A model generated the notes under the pieces. It was given only the letters and a program-made list of their open reading frames with translations, searched no databases and was not told the origin of the DNA. Shown here one piece after another: positions 44,004-52,880 of a stretch of 64,000 nt of DNA. The stretch spans positions 1,550,001 to 1,614,000 of the forward strand of contig JACKEI010000001.1 in assembly GCA_020633075.1 (NCBI GenBank), read 5' to 3'. How positions within the stretch are numbered: position 1 is the stretch's first letter; each line of letters begins with the position of its first letter. This DNA is from Sandaracinaceae bacterium. GTDB taxonomy: Bacteria; Myxococcota_A; Polyangia; Polyangiales; Houyiibacteriaceae. Position numbers and translations under genes: made by a program.

Positions 44004-45401
44004 ATGGCGCGCGTCCTCATCGTCGATGACGAGCCCGGCGTCCGTGAGATGCTGGGCGTCCTGCTGCGACGCTCAGGGTACGCGTGCGAGTCGGCGGCGG
44101 GGGCGCAGGCGGCTTGCCGCCGCATCCAGGAGGACCCCCCGTACGACGCGGTCGTCACCGACCTGACCATGCCCGACGGCAGCGGGATGGACGTGCTGTC
44201 CGCCGCGCGCGTGCGTGATCCCCACACGCAGGTGCTGATGATCACCGCGTACGCGACGACCGAGCAAGCCGTGGTCGCCATGCGCAAGGGGGCGTACGAC
44301 TACATCCAGAAGCCGTTCCGCAACGCGGAGCTGCTCGCCACGCTCGAGAAGGCGCTGGAAAAGCGGGCGCTGGTGGACGAGAACCAGGCGCTGCGTGCGG
44401 AGCGCGAGGGGGACGCGCTCGGGATCGTCGGACGCAGCGACGCCATCCAGCGGGTGCGCGACCTGGTGGAGCGTGTCGCGGACGCGCCCAGCAGCGTGCT
44501 GATCACCGGGGAGAGCGGCACGGGCAAGGAGGTCGTCGCGCGCGCGCTGCACTACAGCGGTGCGCGCAACGCAGCGCCTTTCGTGGTGGTCAACTGCGGC
44601 GCCCTGCCCGAGGCGCTGATGGAGAGCGAGCTCTTCGGACACGAGAAGGGCGCCTTCACGGGCGCGAGCGCGCGCAAGAAGGGTCTCTTCCAGGAGGCTG
44701 AAGGGGGCACTCTGTTCCTGGACGAGGTGGGAGAGCTGCCCCTCGCGTTGCAGGTCAAGCTGCTGCGGGTGCTGCAGGAGCGGCGCGTGCGCCCCGTCGG
44801 TGGCGCCAACGAGGTGCCGGTGGAGGTGCGCATCGTCGCCGCCTCCAACCGCGACCTCGAGGAGGAAGTGCGCCGCGGTGGCTTCCGCGAGGACCTCTAC
44901 TACCGCCTGAACGTCATCCGCATCGAGCTGCCGCCGCTGCGGGAGCGCGCGGACGACATCCCGACGCTGGCGCGCCACCTGCTCCGCAAGCACAACCTCT
45001 TGCAACGGCGTGATCTCCAGCTCAGCGGCGACGCCCTGCGGTGGCTGAGCGCGCAGTCCTTCCCGGGCAACGTCCGGCAGCTGGAGAACGTCATCGAGAG
45101 GGCGGTGACGCTGACCGACGGGCCGGAGATTCTCCCGCGGGACTTCGTGCCGCAGCGCGCGCTCGCACCGGCTGACGCGCCCCTGGGGGTGCTGCCCGAA
45201 CAGGGGCTCGATCTGGAGCAGCACCTGGCGCAGATCGAGCTGGGCCTGCTGCAGCAGGCCCTGGAGCGCACGGGCGGCAACCGCACGCAGGCCGCCGCGT
45301 TGCTGGGGATGAGCTTTCGTCAGTTTCGCTACCGCCTGGCCAAGCACGACCCCGCGGGCACCTCGAGCGGGGCGGACGAGGACAACAGCGAAGCAGACTG
45401 A
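44004..45401 (+). CDS. pilR: Sigma-54-dependent response regulator, NtrC family (PilR-like)
   Basis: 465 residues. Receiver domain with phospho-acceptor Asp53 (VVTDLTMPDGSG) and DDE acidic pocket; central AAA+ domain with Walker A GESGTGKE (169-176), GAFTGA loop for sigma-54 contact (216-221) and GNVRQLENV; C-terminal Fis-type helix-turn-helix (GGNRTQAAALLGMSFRQF). The gene is 60 bases upstream of a pilin gene that starts from a -24/-12 promoter, so it is probably its activator. No histidine kinase gene (pilS) is adjacent. The pilR name rests on context. Confidence 0.9.
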   Translation: MARVLIVDDEPGVREMLGVLLRRSGYACESAAGAQAACRRIQEDPPYDAVVTDLTMPDGSGMDVLSAARVRDPHTQVLMITAYATTEQAVVAMRKGAYDYIQKPFRNAELLATLEKALEKRALVDENQALRAEREGDALGIVGRSDAIQRVRDLVERVADAPSSVLITGESGTGKEVVARALHYSGARNAAPFVVVNCGALPEALMESELFGHEKGAFTGASARKKGLFQEAEGGTLFLDEVGELPLALQVKLLRVLQERRVRPVGGANEVPVEVRIVAASNRDLEEEVRRGGFREDLYYRLNVIRIELPPLRERADDIPTLARHLLRKHNLLQRRDLQLSGDALRWLSAQSFPGNVRQLENVIERAVTLTDGPEILPRDFVPQRALAPADAPLGVLPEQGLDLEQHLAQIELGLLQQALERTGGNRTQAAALLGMSFRQFRYRLAKHDPAGTSSGADEDNSEAD

Positions 45402-45413
45402 GGAACTCTCGCC

Positions 45414-45429
45414 TGGCACGGCACTTGCG
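45414..45429 (+). promoter_or_regulatory. Sigma-54 (-24/-12) promoter of the first pilin gene
   Basis: TGGCACG (45414-45420), four bases, then TTGCG (45425-45429) matches the consensus TGGCACG-N4-TTGC(A/T) with the invariant GG and GC correctly spaced. It lies 32 bases before the pilin ATG and directly after the NtrC-type regulator. Confidence 0.85.
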
Positions 45430-45460
45430 TGATAGCGTCGCCGCCAGCCGGAGGTTTTCT

Positions 45461-45970
45461 ATGTCGCGTCGCCAAGTGTCGAGAGTTCAGGGATTCACGC
45501 TCATCGAATTGATGATTGTGGTCGTCATCGTCGGCATCCTCGCGGCCACCGCGATCCCCTCCTTCCAGCGGCAGGTCATCCGCTCACGCGCCTCCGAAGC
45601 CCCCGCCATGCTGGGCCGGATCCGCATGAACCAGGAGAGCTATCGCGCCGAGTTCGGCCAGTACTTCGGCGCGACCACGGTCTCCGCGTTCTGGCCCACC
45701 ACCACCCCCAGAGCGCAGAGCGCTCCGTGGAACGGCACGAGCAACAGCAACCCCTTCCGCCTCCTCGGGGTGGACCCCGACGGCCCCGTGTACTTCAACT
45801 ACAATGTGCAGGCTGGCTATGGCAGCGCCCCCGCTCTGCAGTACCCGAACGGGTACGAGGACTGGTGGTTCGTCTCCCAAGCCACCGCCGACCTGGACGG
45901 CAACGGCGGCTCCGCGCTCTACGAGGCCATCGCCGGGCGAGCGGCGCTCTACCACAACGGCAGCTGGTGA
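45461..45970 (+). CDS. Type IV pilin-like protein
   Basis: 169 residues. A short basic leader ending in VQG precedes FTLIELMIVVVIVGILAATA, the prepilin peptidase site and hydrophobic spine of type IV pilins, with Glu5 of the mature protein kept. The rest is Tyr/Asn-rich (FGQYFGATTVSAFWP, NYNVQAGYGSAPALQYPNG). No Cys in the mature part. ATG has GGAGG eight bases upstream. Expressed from the sigma-54 promoter at 45414. Confidence 0.92.
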   Translation: MSRRQVSRVQGFTLIELMIVVVIVGILAATAIPSFQRQVIRSRASEAPAMLGRIRMNQESYRAEFGQYFGATTVSAFWPTTTPRAQSAPWNGTSNSNPFRLLGVDPDGPVYFNYNVQAGYGSAPALQYPNGYEDWWFVSQATADLDGNGGSALYEAIAGRAALYHNGSW

Positions 45971-46055
45971 CGCTTCTCGGCGGGTTGCGCGCCAGAGGTG
46001 ACAAGTTTCGTCACGTCAGCGTCCGACCCCCCCGACATCCTTGGAGTTTCACGAT

Positions 46056-46071
46056 TGGCACGGTTCTCGCT
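46056..46071 (+). promoter_or_regulatory. Sigma-54-type promoter of the second pilin gene
   Basis: TGGCACG (46056-46062), GTTC, then TCGCT (46067-46071). The GG and GC pairs and their spacing match the -24/-12 consensus; one base of TTGC is changed to TCGC. It lies 64 bases before the pilin ATG, so each pilin gene has its own promoter. Confidence 0.75.
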
Positions 46072-46134
46072 TAGTGAAGGTTTGCAGTGGCCCCGCATGT
46101 CGTGATGCCCGCAACCCCCGAAAGAAGGTCCCAC

Positions 46135-46716
46135 ATGAAACTGAGACTCCCGCGCCGCAAGAAGGATCAGGGCTTCACCCTGATCGAGCTCATGATCGTC
46201 GTCGTCATCATCGGAATCCTGGCCGCCACGGCCATCCCGGCTTTCCTCCGCTTCGTGACGCGCTCCAAGACCACGGAGGCAGGCCTCCAGCTCAAGGAGA
46301 TGTTCGTCGGCGCGGCGGCGTACTACGCCAACCAGTACACCCAGCAGGGCTGGTCCACCACCACTTCTGCGGTGAGCGGCTGCTTCATCGGCAACGCCGA
46401 CACGGGCCTGGTCCCCGACAACGCCAAGCACGTCTGGCTGTTCACGGGCACGAACGCCGCTGGTCTCACGGGCACCACGCCGGGCATCGCAGGTCTGGGC
46501 TGGGGCCCGGCGGACCCCCTCTACTACCGCTATGAGATCTCCGACAGCGCGACGGGCTGTCCCACGCCGGCCATTGTCGGCCCCGCGCTGACCTTCCGTG
46601 CCATCGGCAACCTCGACGCGGACGCTACCACCTCGGTGTTCGAGATGTCGGGCGGTGTGCTCCTCGAATCCGGCCTCAGCCACATGCCCCTCTACGTCGA
46701 GAACGAACTGGAGTAG
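46135..46716 (+). CDS. pilA: Type IV pilin (major pilin candidate, PilA-like)
   Basis: 193 residues. Leader MKLRLPRRKKDQG, cleavage before FTLIELMIVVVIIGILAATA. The globular part has two cysteines (SGCFIGN and ATGCPTP) that could form the pilin disulfide loop. ATG with GAAGGT upstream and its own sigma-54 promoter. A 10-bp hairpin follows its stop, which would let pilin mRNA exceed that of the downstream gene. Which of the two pilin genes is the major subunit is not decided by sequence. Confidence 0.9.
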   Translation: MKLRLPRRKKDQGFTLIELMIVVVIIGILAATAIPAFLRFVTRSKTTEAGLQLKEMFVGAAAYYANQYTQQGWSTTTSAVSGCFIGNADTGLVPDNAKHVWLFTGTNAAGLTGTTPGIAGLGWGPADPLYYRYEISDSATGCPTPAIVGPALTFRAIGNLDADATTSVFEMSGGVLLESGLSHMPLYVENELE

Positions 46717-46728
46717 GCTGCGCGTGGC

Positions 46729-46758
46729 GCCCGGCGGCACGCTTGTCGGCCGCCGGGC
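46729..46758 (+). terminator. Hairpin between pilin gene and the next gene
   Basis: GCCCGGCGGC (46729-46738) and GCCGCCGGGC (46749-46758) form a perfect 10-bp stem with a 10-base loop, 12 bases after the pilin stop and 11 bases before the next ATG. No T run follows (AGCACG), so partial termination or mRNA 3'-end protection is as likely as full termination. Confidence 0.65.
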
Positions 46759-46769
46759 AGCACGAACTG

Positions 46770-47621
46770 ATGAGTGTCGCGAGCTCCAAGACCCCCGCCC
46801 CCGGCGGCCTGCTTCCTCTCCTGATACTGTCACTAGCGCTCGGCGTGCTGGTGGCTTTCTTGCGTAGTGCGCTCTTTGCCGCGGCGTCGGACGCGCAGGA
46901 GCTCGAAGACGTCTACTACCTGCCGGCAGACCCCAACGCCCTCCGCACCATGACGCTGGGCTACCGCGAGGTCGCGGCCGACCTGCTGTGGGCGCGCGTG
47001 TTGCTGTACCACAACGAACGGATCGCGACGCGCACGGAGGCCGTTTACGCCATGCGATACGTCGAGTCCCTGGTGGCGCTCGATCCCGACTTTGCAGAGG
47101 TGTATGAGTGGGCAGGCTTGCTGCCCTTCTATACGACGGTCGAACCGTCGCAGGAGCTCGCGCTCGAAGGCGTGCGCTGGGTGGTCCGGGGGGCGGACCG
47201 CTTCCCCCGCGACGGGGAGATGGCGTGGGACGCCGCAGCAACCATTCTCTACGAGCTGCTCCCGAAATTCGAGGGTACCGAGGCCGAGCGCGCGCACTGG
47301 CAAGAAGAGGCGGTGCGCCTGAGCGAGCGAGCCGTGGAGCTAGGCGGCGGGCCACCGTGGCTGGCCACGAGCAACGCGACCCTCCTCTTGCGCCTGGGAC
47401 ATCAGGACCGGGCAGCTCGCTACCTGGAGCAGCGCCTCTCCTCGACGACCGACCCAGAGGAGCGGATGACCATCCAGAATCGCATTGCGGAGCTGCGCGG
47501 GGGTACCGAGGCGGTCATGATCGAGGCGGAGACAAGGCGCCTGGAGCGCGACCGAGAGCGCGACTTTCCGTACTTCTCCGTGGACGAGTACATCGTCTTT
47601 GGTCCGCGCCGGATGCCGTAG
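46770..47621 (+). CDS. Membrane-anchored helical protein in the pilin cluster
   Basis: 283 residues; one N-terminal membrane segment (LLPLLILSLALGVLVAFL), then TPR-like helices (YREVAADLLWARVLLYHNER, ALDPDFAEVYEWAGLLPFYT, AVELGGGPPWLATSNATLLLRLGHQDRAARYLEQ). No catalytic motif. ATG at 46770 lacks a clear ribosome site and follows the hairpin. Its place between two pilin-like genes suggests pilus assembly or anchoring, an inference from position. Confidence 0.7.
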   Translation: MSVASSKTPAPGGLLPLLILSLALGVLVAFLRSALFAAASDAQELEDVYYLPADPNALRTMTLGYREVAADLLWARVLLYHNERIATRTEAVYAMRYVESLVALDPDFAEVYEWAGLLPFYTTVEPSQELALEGVRWVVRGADRFPRDGEMAWDAAATILYELLPKFEGTEAERAHWQEEAVRLSERAVELGGGPPWLATSNATLLLRLGHQDRAARYLEQRLSSTTDPEERMTIQNRIAELRGGTEAVMIEAETRRLERDRERDFPYFSVDEYIVFGPRRMP

Positions 47622-47684
47622 GTCGGTCCCTCGCGGGGGCGAGACAGACTTGCTGTGGATGCGCGGGCCTGCTAGGCGAGTCCG

Positions 47685-48230
47685 GTGCGACGCAAGGCCA
47701 TCGTGGGTGTCACGCTCATCGAAGTGTCACTGGCCATCTCGGTGATCGGGGTCGCGTTGTGCATGTTCCTCCCCGCGTTCATCCAGCACCTGCAGTTCAG
47801 TAAGTTCGAGGACGCTGGCCACAACCTGAACGCGCTCACCCGCGCCATCCAGTCCTACTACGGCAGCACCCACGAGGTCCGTGGGGCGCAGCGCACCCGC
47901 TGCCTGCCACCAAGCGCAGGCCCCACGCCGGCCGTGGTCGGCGTCGACCCGGTTGAGCACGACTTCGCCGCAGACGAGAGGGGTGGCGCCACGTGGGCCG
48001 CGCTAGGGTTTCAGCCGGCCCGGCCCGGACGGTTTGCGTACTCCGTGAGCGTCAGCCACGCGCGCTGCAGCGTCACCGCGGCCCCCGGGACGGTCATCGC
48101 CAGAGCGGAGGCACGCGCGGACCTCGATGGAGATGGTCAGTACTCACTCTTCCGGCGAGAGCTGGTGGTCGGCGAGGATGGGCAGCTGCACGACGGCCCG
48201 CTCCTCCGTGTGCGGGACCGCACGGAGTAG
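47685..48230 (+). CDS. Pseudopilin-like protein
   Basis: 181 residues. The short leader MRRKAIVG precedes VTLIEVSLAISVIGVALCMF, a type IV pilin-like N-terminus in which Phe1 is replaced by Val and Glu5 is kept. The mature part is shorter in strands and has two cysteines far apart (RTRCLPP, HARCSVT), and an acidic DLDGDGQYSLF near the end as in minor pilins. GTG start. I see no -24/-12 promoter in the 63-base gap before it. Confidence 0.78.
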   Translation: MRRKAIVGVTLIEVSLAISVIGVALCMFLPAFIQHLQFSKFEDAGHNLNALTRAIQSYYGSTHEVRGAQRTRCLPPSAGPTPAVVGVDPVEHDFAADERGGATWAALGFQPARPGRFAYSVSVSHARCSVTAAPGTVIARAEARADLDGDGQYSLFRRELVVGEDGQLHDGPLLRVRDRTE

Positions 48231-48296
48231 CCTCGCGGGGTCGCTAGGGAGTGACAACCCGAGGCCGGTTCGGTACCTTCGCGGCACCTGGCCGCC

Positions 48297-49973
48297 ATGA
48301 CGAGTCAACCTCCAGCCGCGCATGAGGGCGCGGAGACGCTCCGTGCTCGGAGGGCGCTCCGCCTCGACTACGGACTCCTGGCGCTCGCCGTCGCCGCCCA
48401 CATCACCTTCTGGTTCTTCGGCACCAGCGACGCCCTCCTAGACGTCGACGTGGCCAACCTGACCTACGGGATGGTCGAGTTCAACCTCGCGCACTTCAAC
48501 CCGCATCCGCCGGGATACCTCCTGTACGTCCTCGCCTTGCGCGGACTCCACGTGCTGCTGGGCGGCGGGGACACCCCCATCGACCGGGTCCACACCGCGC
48601 AGGTCCTCTCGCTCCTGTTCGCGCTCGCGACCGTCTGGCAAGCGTTCGCAGGCGCACGGCGCCTGTACGCCCGAGCGGGGGCGGCAGGCTGGGCCGCGCT
48701 CGTGGTGGCCCTCCACCCAATCTTGCTCTTTCACTCCATCGACGCCCAGACGCACACGTCCGAGGCCTTCGCGGCAGCGTGGTTGCTGCGGCTCGCCGTG
48801 GAGGCTCGCGCTCGGCCCTCCACGCGCAGCGCCATCGCGCTCGGCCTCGTGTTGGCGCTCGGGGCCGGCTTCCGGCCCTCGTTCGTACTCTTCGGAATCC
48901 CGCTCGTGGTCCTCACCTTCGGCCGCGCGCACTTCCGCGAGCTCGTGATCGCGGGCGCCGTCAGTGCCGTTGGAGCGGCCGCGTGGTTCGTGCCGACCAT
49001 CGTCATGTCGGGCGGCTACGCGATGTGGTCGGCAGCGACCCACGCGCTGGTGCAGGGTGCGTTCATCAACACCAGCAGCCCTCTCGCCGGGTCGTCCCTC
49101 GGCATCTTGATCTTGGCGAACGACCTGGCGCTAGCGGTCGCGGTCGCCCAGATCTTCCTCCCGCCGTTGGCCGGCTGGCTCCTGCTGAGGAGTGGCGGTG
49201 GGCGCCTTGCTGCGCGCACGCAGGAGATCCCGCGGCTGGGGTACGTGGTGGCCGCGATCTGCTTGATCCCCATCGTGTACTACGCGCTCACGTTCTTCTC
49301 GGAGCCGGGCTACATACTCACTTGCGTGCCCGTGGTCGCCTTGTTGATCGGCGGCCTCGGAAGCGGCCCCCGGGGACACATTCCGCCGGCCGCGGCGGCT
49401 CTGCTCACCATCGCGTCTGGGCTCATCCCGCAGGTTCCCGTGGCCATCAAGGTTGCCAGCGTGGACTCCTGGCTGCTGCGGCACGACCTGGTCCACGTCT
49501 CGCTGCGCCTCCTCCGTGAGCGAGTTCCGGCAGACGCCCGCGTGCTCTTCATTTCGGACTTCCCGGACATCACCGTCGCGCGGCAGATGCCCATGCACCT
49601 GCCCAACGTGGATGTCTTGTTGATCAGCGACGACGACCTTCCGTGGCACCCGACGACGTCGTTCGCGTACGTGACGCGCGACGACTCGGTGCCCATCCCC
49701 TCGTCTCATCTGCTCAGCAACTCGGGTTCGCGTGAGCTGCGCGTGGACACGGCCTATGACGCCTTGTACCTCGACGAGATGGTCTCGCCGGCTACGCTGC
49801 GCGCGCTAGCGACGCAGTCGCGCTGTCCTATCCCACGGGCCATCGATACCGGCGCCTATCTCCTACTCCCCCCCGCCTGCCTGGTGGATCAGGCGCTGAC
49901 TATCGATGGCGTGACGTTTGGCTTTCGACGCGTTTCGCCTACGGCGACCCCACAGCCCGGCGCAACCCCGTAG
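48297..49973 (+). CDS. Multi-pass membrane protein, GT-C glycosyltransferase-like
   Basis: 558 residues with about ten membrane helices. Early acidic residues DVDVANLTYGMVEF and HFNPHPPGYLLYV form the pattern seen in GT39/ArnT-like enzymes (acidic loop, then HPP). The C-terminal 170 residues are a soluble domain (PADARVLFISDFPDITVA). Likely transfers sugars from a lipid-linked donor to a protein or glycan outside the membrane; pilin glycosylation is tempting because of the position but not shown. Confidence 0.75.
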   Translation: MTSQPPAAHEGAETLRARRALRLDYGLLALAVAAHITFWFFGTSDALLDVDVANLTYGMVEFNLAHFNPHPPGYLLYVLALRGLHVLLGGGDTPIDRVHTAQVLSLLFALATVWQAFAGARRLYARAGAAGWAALVVALHPILLFHSIDAQTHTSEAFAAAWLLRLAVEARARPSTRSAIALGLVLALGAGFRPSFVLFGIPLVVLTFGRAHFRELVIAGAVSAVGAAAWFVPTIVMSGGYAMWSAATHALVQGAFINTSSPLAGSSLGILILANDLALAVAVAQIFLPPLAGWLLLRSGGGRLAARTQEIPRLGYVVAAICLIPIVYYALTFFSEPGYILTCVPVVALLIGGLGSGPRGHIPPAAAALLTIASGLIPQVPVAIKVASVDSWLLRHDLVHVSLRLLRERVPADARVLFISDFPDITVARQMPMHLPNVDVLLISDDDLPWHPTTSFAYVTRDDSVPIPSSHLLSNSGSRELRVDTAYDALYLDEMVSPATLRALATQSRCPIPRAIDTGAYLLLPPACLVDQALTIDGVTFGFRRVSPTATPQPGATP

Positions 49974-50073
49974 CCCAGCGCCGGGGCAGCGCACAGTCGA
50001 TGGAGGTCCTGACGCAGTGAAGGCGCCCCGCTCTCGCGACGCGCCTCCAAGCAAAGCCCGTGCTGATTGGCGC

Positions 50074-52770
50074 CTACTCGGGGCGGTCGAGGGTCAGCAC
50101 GCGGGTCGTGACCTGGCCGGCCTCGATGGTGACGCTGACGCTCTGGCGAATGTTGAAGTCCGGGTTGACAAGGGTGACCCGGTGATTGCCGGCGGGCAGC
50201 GAGATGTTCATCTGCGGCGTGTTGCCGATCAGACGACCGTCCACGTAGACCTGCGACCAAGGCCGGGTGTTGATGCGCAGCGTGCCCGGGCCGGTCCCAC
50301 CTCCACTCATCGGGGTCTCGGCGGCCACGGCGGTATCCATCGCTGCGGTGCCGCCCATCGCGGGGTCCGCCGTCGCCATGGCGGTGCCGCCGCTGTTGCC
50401 TGTCGCGGACGCGGTGGCGCCACCCGCAGAGCCACCCGTGGGCCTCCCAGCGCGCTCGAGCGTGGCGCTGACATCCGCCTCACGCGCGGCCCCCGTGACT
50501 CGCAAGGGCTCGCTCCAGTCCTGGTAGCCATCGAGAGTCATGCGCACGGTGTAGGGGCCGTGCGTCAGGTCCACGTCGATCTCGGTGGGTGTAGCGCCGA
50601 TGCGACGCTCCCGGTCCGCCGACACCAGCACGACCGACGCGCCAGGAGGCGTGGAAGCGAAGCGCACCAGGACTTCCGCCGGGCTCAGGGTCACGGTGGG
50701 GACGGCCACGGTCTGGCCGGCAGCGATCACGATCTCGTCTTCCCAGGTCCCCTGCCCGGACATCTCGACGCGCACTTGGTGAGCACCCGCGCTGAGGTCG
50801 GCGGCCGTGACCGGCGTCACGCCCGGCACCCGCGTGCCGTCCACGTAGACCGTGGCGCCGGCCGGCGAGGTGTTCAGCGTGAACCCTCCGGTGGCCCCCT
50901 GCGCCGCGACGGCCCCGCCACCCGACTCTGCGATGAGCGTGACGGCGTCCATGGAGAGCTCTTGCCCCGACTGCACGGTGATGGGCGCCGACCACGCTCG
51001 GTACCCGTCCCTACGCACCTCCACGATGTGGGGCACGCCAGGTTGGACGTTGGTGATGATGAAGGGGCTGCTGGAGCCCGCGACCCTCACGTTGTCCATG
51101 TAGACCTCCGAGTCCGGGGGGGTCGTTGCGAGGCGGATGGTGCCTGGATCCTTGGCGAGCAGGAACCACGCGGCCGCCGCGAGGCCCAGCAGCACGGCGA
51201 CCAAGCCGATCACGGCCGGGCCCATGCTCTTCTTGCCCGCATCCGGCGCCGCTGCCGGCTTTGCGGGCGCCGCCGCCGTGACGGGAGCAGTGGCGTCCGC
51301 CGCCTTGGCCGCAGGCGGAGTGCCGGCTGGCAGGTCGTCGAAGGGAGACGGGTTGCCCAGCGGACCAGCGGTGATGATGGGCGCCGACAAGCCGCCGGAC
51401 AGCGTCGTCGACGCGGGGGCGGTCGCGGGCGCGCTCTCGAGCTCGTCGAACTTGTCGTAGATCTGGGTGGCTTCGCCGTCGTCATCCCAGTCCATGTCCA
51501 TCGCGGGGGCCGGCGCCTGTACGGGCTTGGGCGGCGGCGTCGGCGCGCTGGCCCTGGCTCCCGGCGGGATGGGCGGGGGCAAGCTCCCACCTCGCAGCGA
51601 CGGAGAGCTTCCCACCCCTTGGATGGTCTGGCTCGGCTGGTTGATGGGCTTCTTCGGAGACCCGCCTCCGGGTGGTAGTGGTGGTGCGTTCGACATAGTG
51701 GCTTGACCCTGACCCTGGCTCGTGGGGTTGGCGCCGGACGAGGCCGGCGGCGTGGGAGGCGTCTTCGACGGGCCCCTCCCGGGGGGCGTCGCCGGAGGCG
51801 CTTTGATCTTGCGGTATTGCTCGTCCCGGGCGGCCTCTTTGGCGACCTCCTCCGCGAACGTCTGCCGCATGTAGGCGCTTAGATCCTTGCGAGCGAAGAA
51901 GTTCCCGCTCGTGTACATGAACGACTGAAGGTCGTCGTGCAGGTCCATGGCCGTCTGGTAGCGGTCGTCGACGTCTTTGGCGAGCGCCTTCAGGAGGATG
52001 CGCTCCAGCTCTTGCGGGATGCTCTTGTTGTACGTGGTCGCGGGGACAATTTCCACGTTGCGGACCATCTCGAGCGTGTTGAAGTCGCTGTCCCCATAAA
52101 ACAGGCGCTCTCCGGTGAGCAACTCGTAGAGACAGATACCCACGGCGAACACATCGGAGCGCCGGTCAATGGGCAGACCCCGCACCTGCTCGGGCGACAT
52201 GTAACCGAACTTCCCCTTGAGAATTCCGGCCTGCGTCTTTCCTGCTTTATTGGCTGCCTTGGCGATACCAAAGTCGACAATCTTGATCTCACCATCCCAT
52301 GTGACCAACAGGTTCTGAGGGCTCACGTCGCGATGAACGAGGTGCAGATCCCGACCGGCGGCGTCCTTCTTGTTATGGGCATAATCAAGCCCCTCGCACA
52401 CCTTCATGATGGTGTAGCAAGCCATCGGGATGGGGACCGGTTCCTTGCGCTTGCGACCGCGGTCGAAGATGGCGCGGACGTCCTTGCCGGCGCAGAACTC
52501 CATGGCGATGAAGAAGCTGTCGCCCACCTTGCCGAGGTCGAAGATCTGGCAAATGTTCGCGTGCGAGAGCTGCACGGCGATCTTCGCCTCGTCGATGAAC
52601 ATCGTGATGAACTCTTGGTCTTCGGCGATGCTCGGCAGGATGCGCTTGACGGCCACGAGCCGTTCGAAACCCTCCACGCCGAAGGCCTTCGCTTTGAAGA
52701 CTTCGGCCATTCCGCCGATATTGACTCGCTCCAGCAAGAGGTAATTGCCGAAGGGGATGGGCTGCTTCAC
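50074..52770 (-). CDS. Ser/Thr protein kinase with PEGA repeats
   Basis: 898 residues from GTG at 52770. Kinase domain (about 5-270): NIGGMAEVFKAK, VAVKRI, HRDVSPQN (a common variant of HRDLKPEN), DFGIAKA and FGYMSPEQVRG. A Pro/Ala-rich linker (about 300-520) precedes one membrane helix (AVIGLVAVLLGLAAAAWFLL) and four PEGA-type beta domains, for example DSEVYMDNVRVAGSS, GATVYVDGTRVPGVTP and WSQVYVDGRLIGNTP. PEGA units often bind the cell envelope, so this is likely an envelope-sensing kinase. A promoter is predicted at 52812-52841. Confidence 0.93.
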   Translation of the reverse strand: MKQPIPFGNYLLLERVNIGGMAEVFKAKAFGVEGFERLVAVKRILPSIAEDQEFITMFIDEAKIAVQLSHANICQIFDLGKVGDSFFIAMEFCAGKDVRAIFDRGRKRKEPVPIPMACYTIMKVCEGLDYAHNKKDAAGRDLHLVHRDVSPQNLLVTWDGEIKIVDFGIAKAANKAGKTQAGILKGKFGYMSPEQVRGLPIDRRSDVFAVGICLYELLTGERLFYGDSDFNTLEMVRNVEIVPATTYNKSIPQELERILLKALAKDVDDRYQTAMDLHDDLQSFMYTSGNFFARKDLSAYMRQTFAEEVAKEAARDEQYRKIKAPPATPPGRGPSKTPPTPPASSGANPTSQGQGQATMSNAPPLPPGGGSPKKPINQPSQTIQGVGSSPSLRGGSLPPPIPPGARASAPTPPPKPVQAPAPAMDMDWDDDGEATQIYDKFDELESAPATAPASTTLSGGLSAPIITAGPLGNPSPFDDLPAGTPPAAKAADATAPVTAAAPAKPAAAPDAGKKSMGPAVIGLVAVLLGLAAAAWFLLAKDPGTIRLATTPPDSEVYMDNVRVAGSSSPFIITNVQPGVPHIVEVRRDGYRAWSAPITVQSGQELSMDAVTLIAESGGGAVAAQGATGGFTLNTSPAGATVYVDGTRVPGVTPVTAADLSAGAHQVRVEMSGQGTWEDEIVIAAGQTVAVPTVTLSPAEVLVRFASTPPGASVVLVSADRERRIGATPTEIDVDLTHGPYTVRMTLDGYQDWSEPLRVTGAAREADVSATLERAGRPTGGSAGGATASATGNSGGTAMATADPAMGGTAAMDTAVAAETPMSGGGTGPGTLRINTRPWSQVYVDGRLIGNTPQMNISLPAGNHRVTLVNPDFNIRQSVSVTIEAGQVTTRVLTLDRPE

Positions 52771-52811
52771 AGGGGGGTCTTTCGTGCGCGCTTGGGGTCC
52801 GAGAACGCGCA

Positions 52812-52841
52812 AGGATAGACAATGCTCGTGAACGCGGTCAA
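52812..52841 (-). promoter_or_regulatory. Predicted sigma-70-type promoter of the PEGA kinase gene
   Basis: On the minus strand TTGACC (52836-52841) and TATCCT (52812-52817) are separated by 18 bases. The -35 matches five of six and the -10 four of six consensus bases. It would start transcription about 30 bases before GTG 52770, which supports that start over an in-frame TTG at 52812. Confidence 0.5.
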
Positions 52842-52880
52842 TAGTGCGATAAGGCTCGGGATTCGGAAGTGGCTAGCGAA

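Noticed and set aside
49974..50073. Terminator between the convergent GT-C-like and PEGA kinase genes
   Set aside because: Only 5-6 bp stems with long loops are possible (CCCCG/CGGGG, AGGCGC/GCGCCT), too weak to call.
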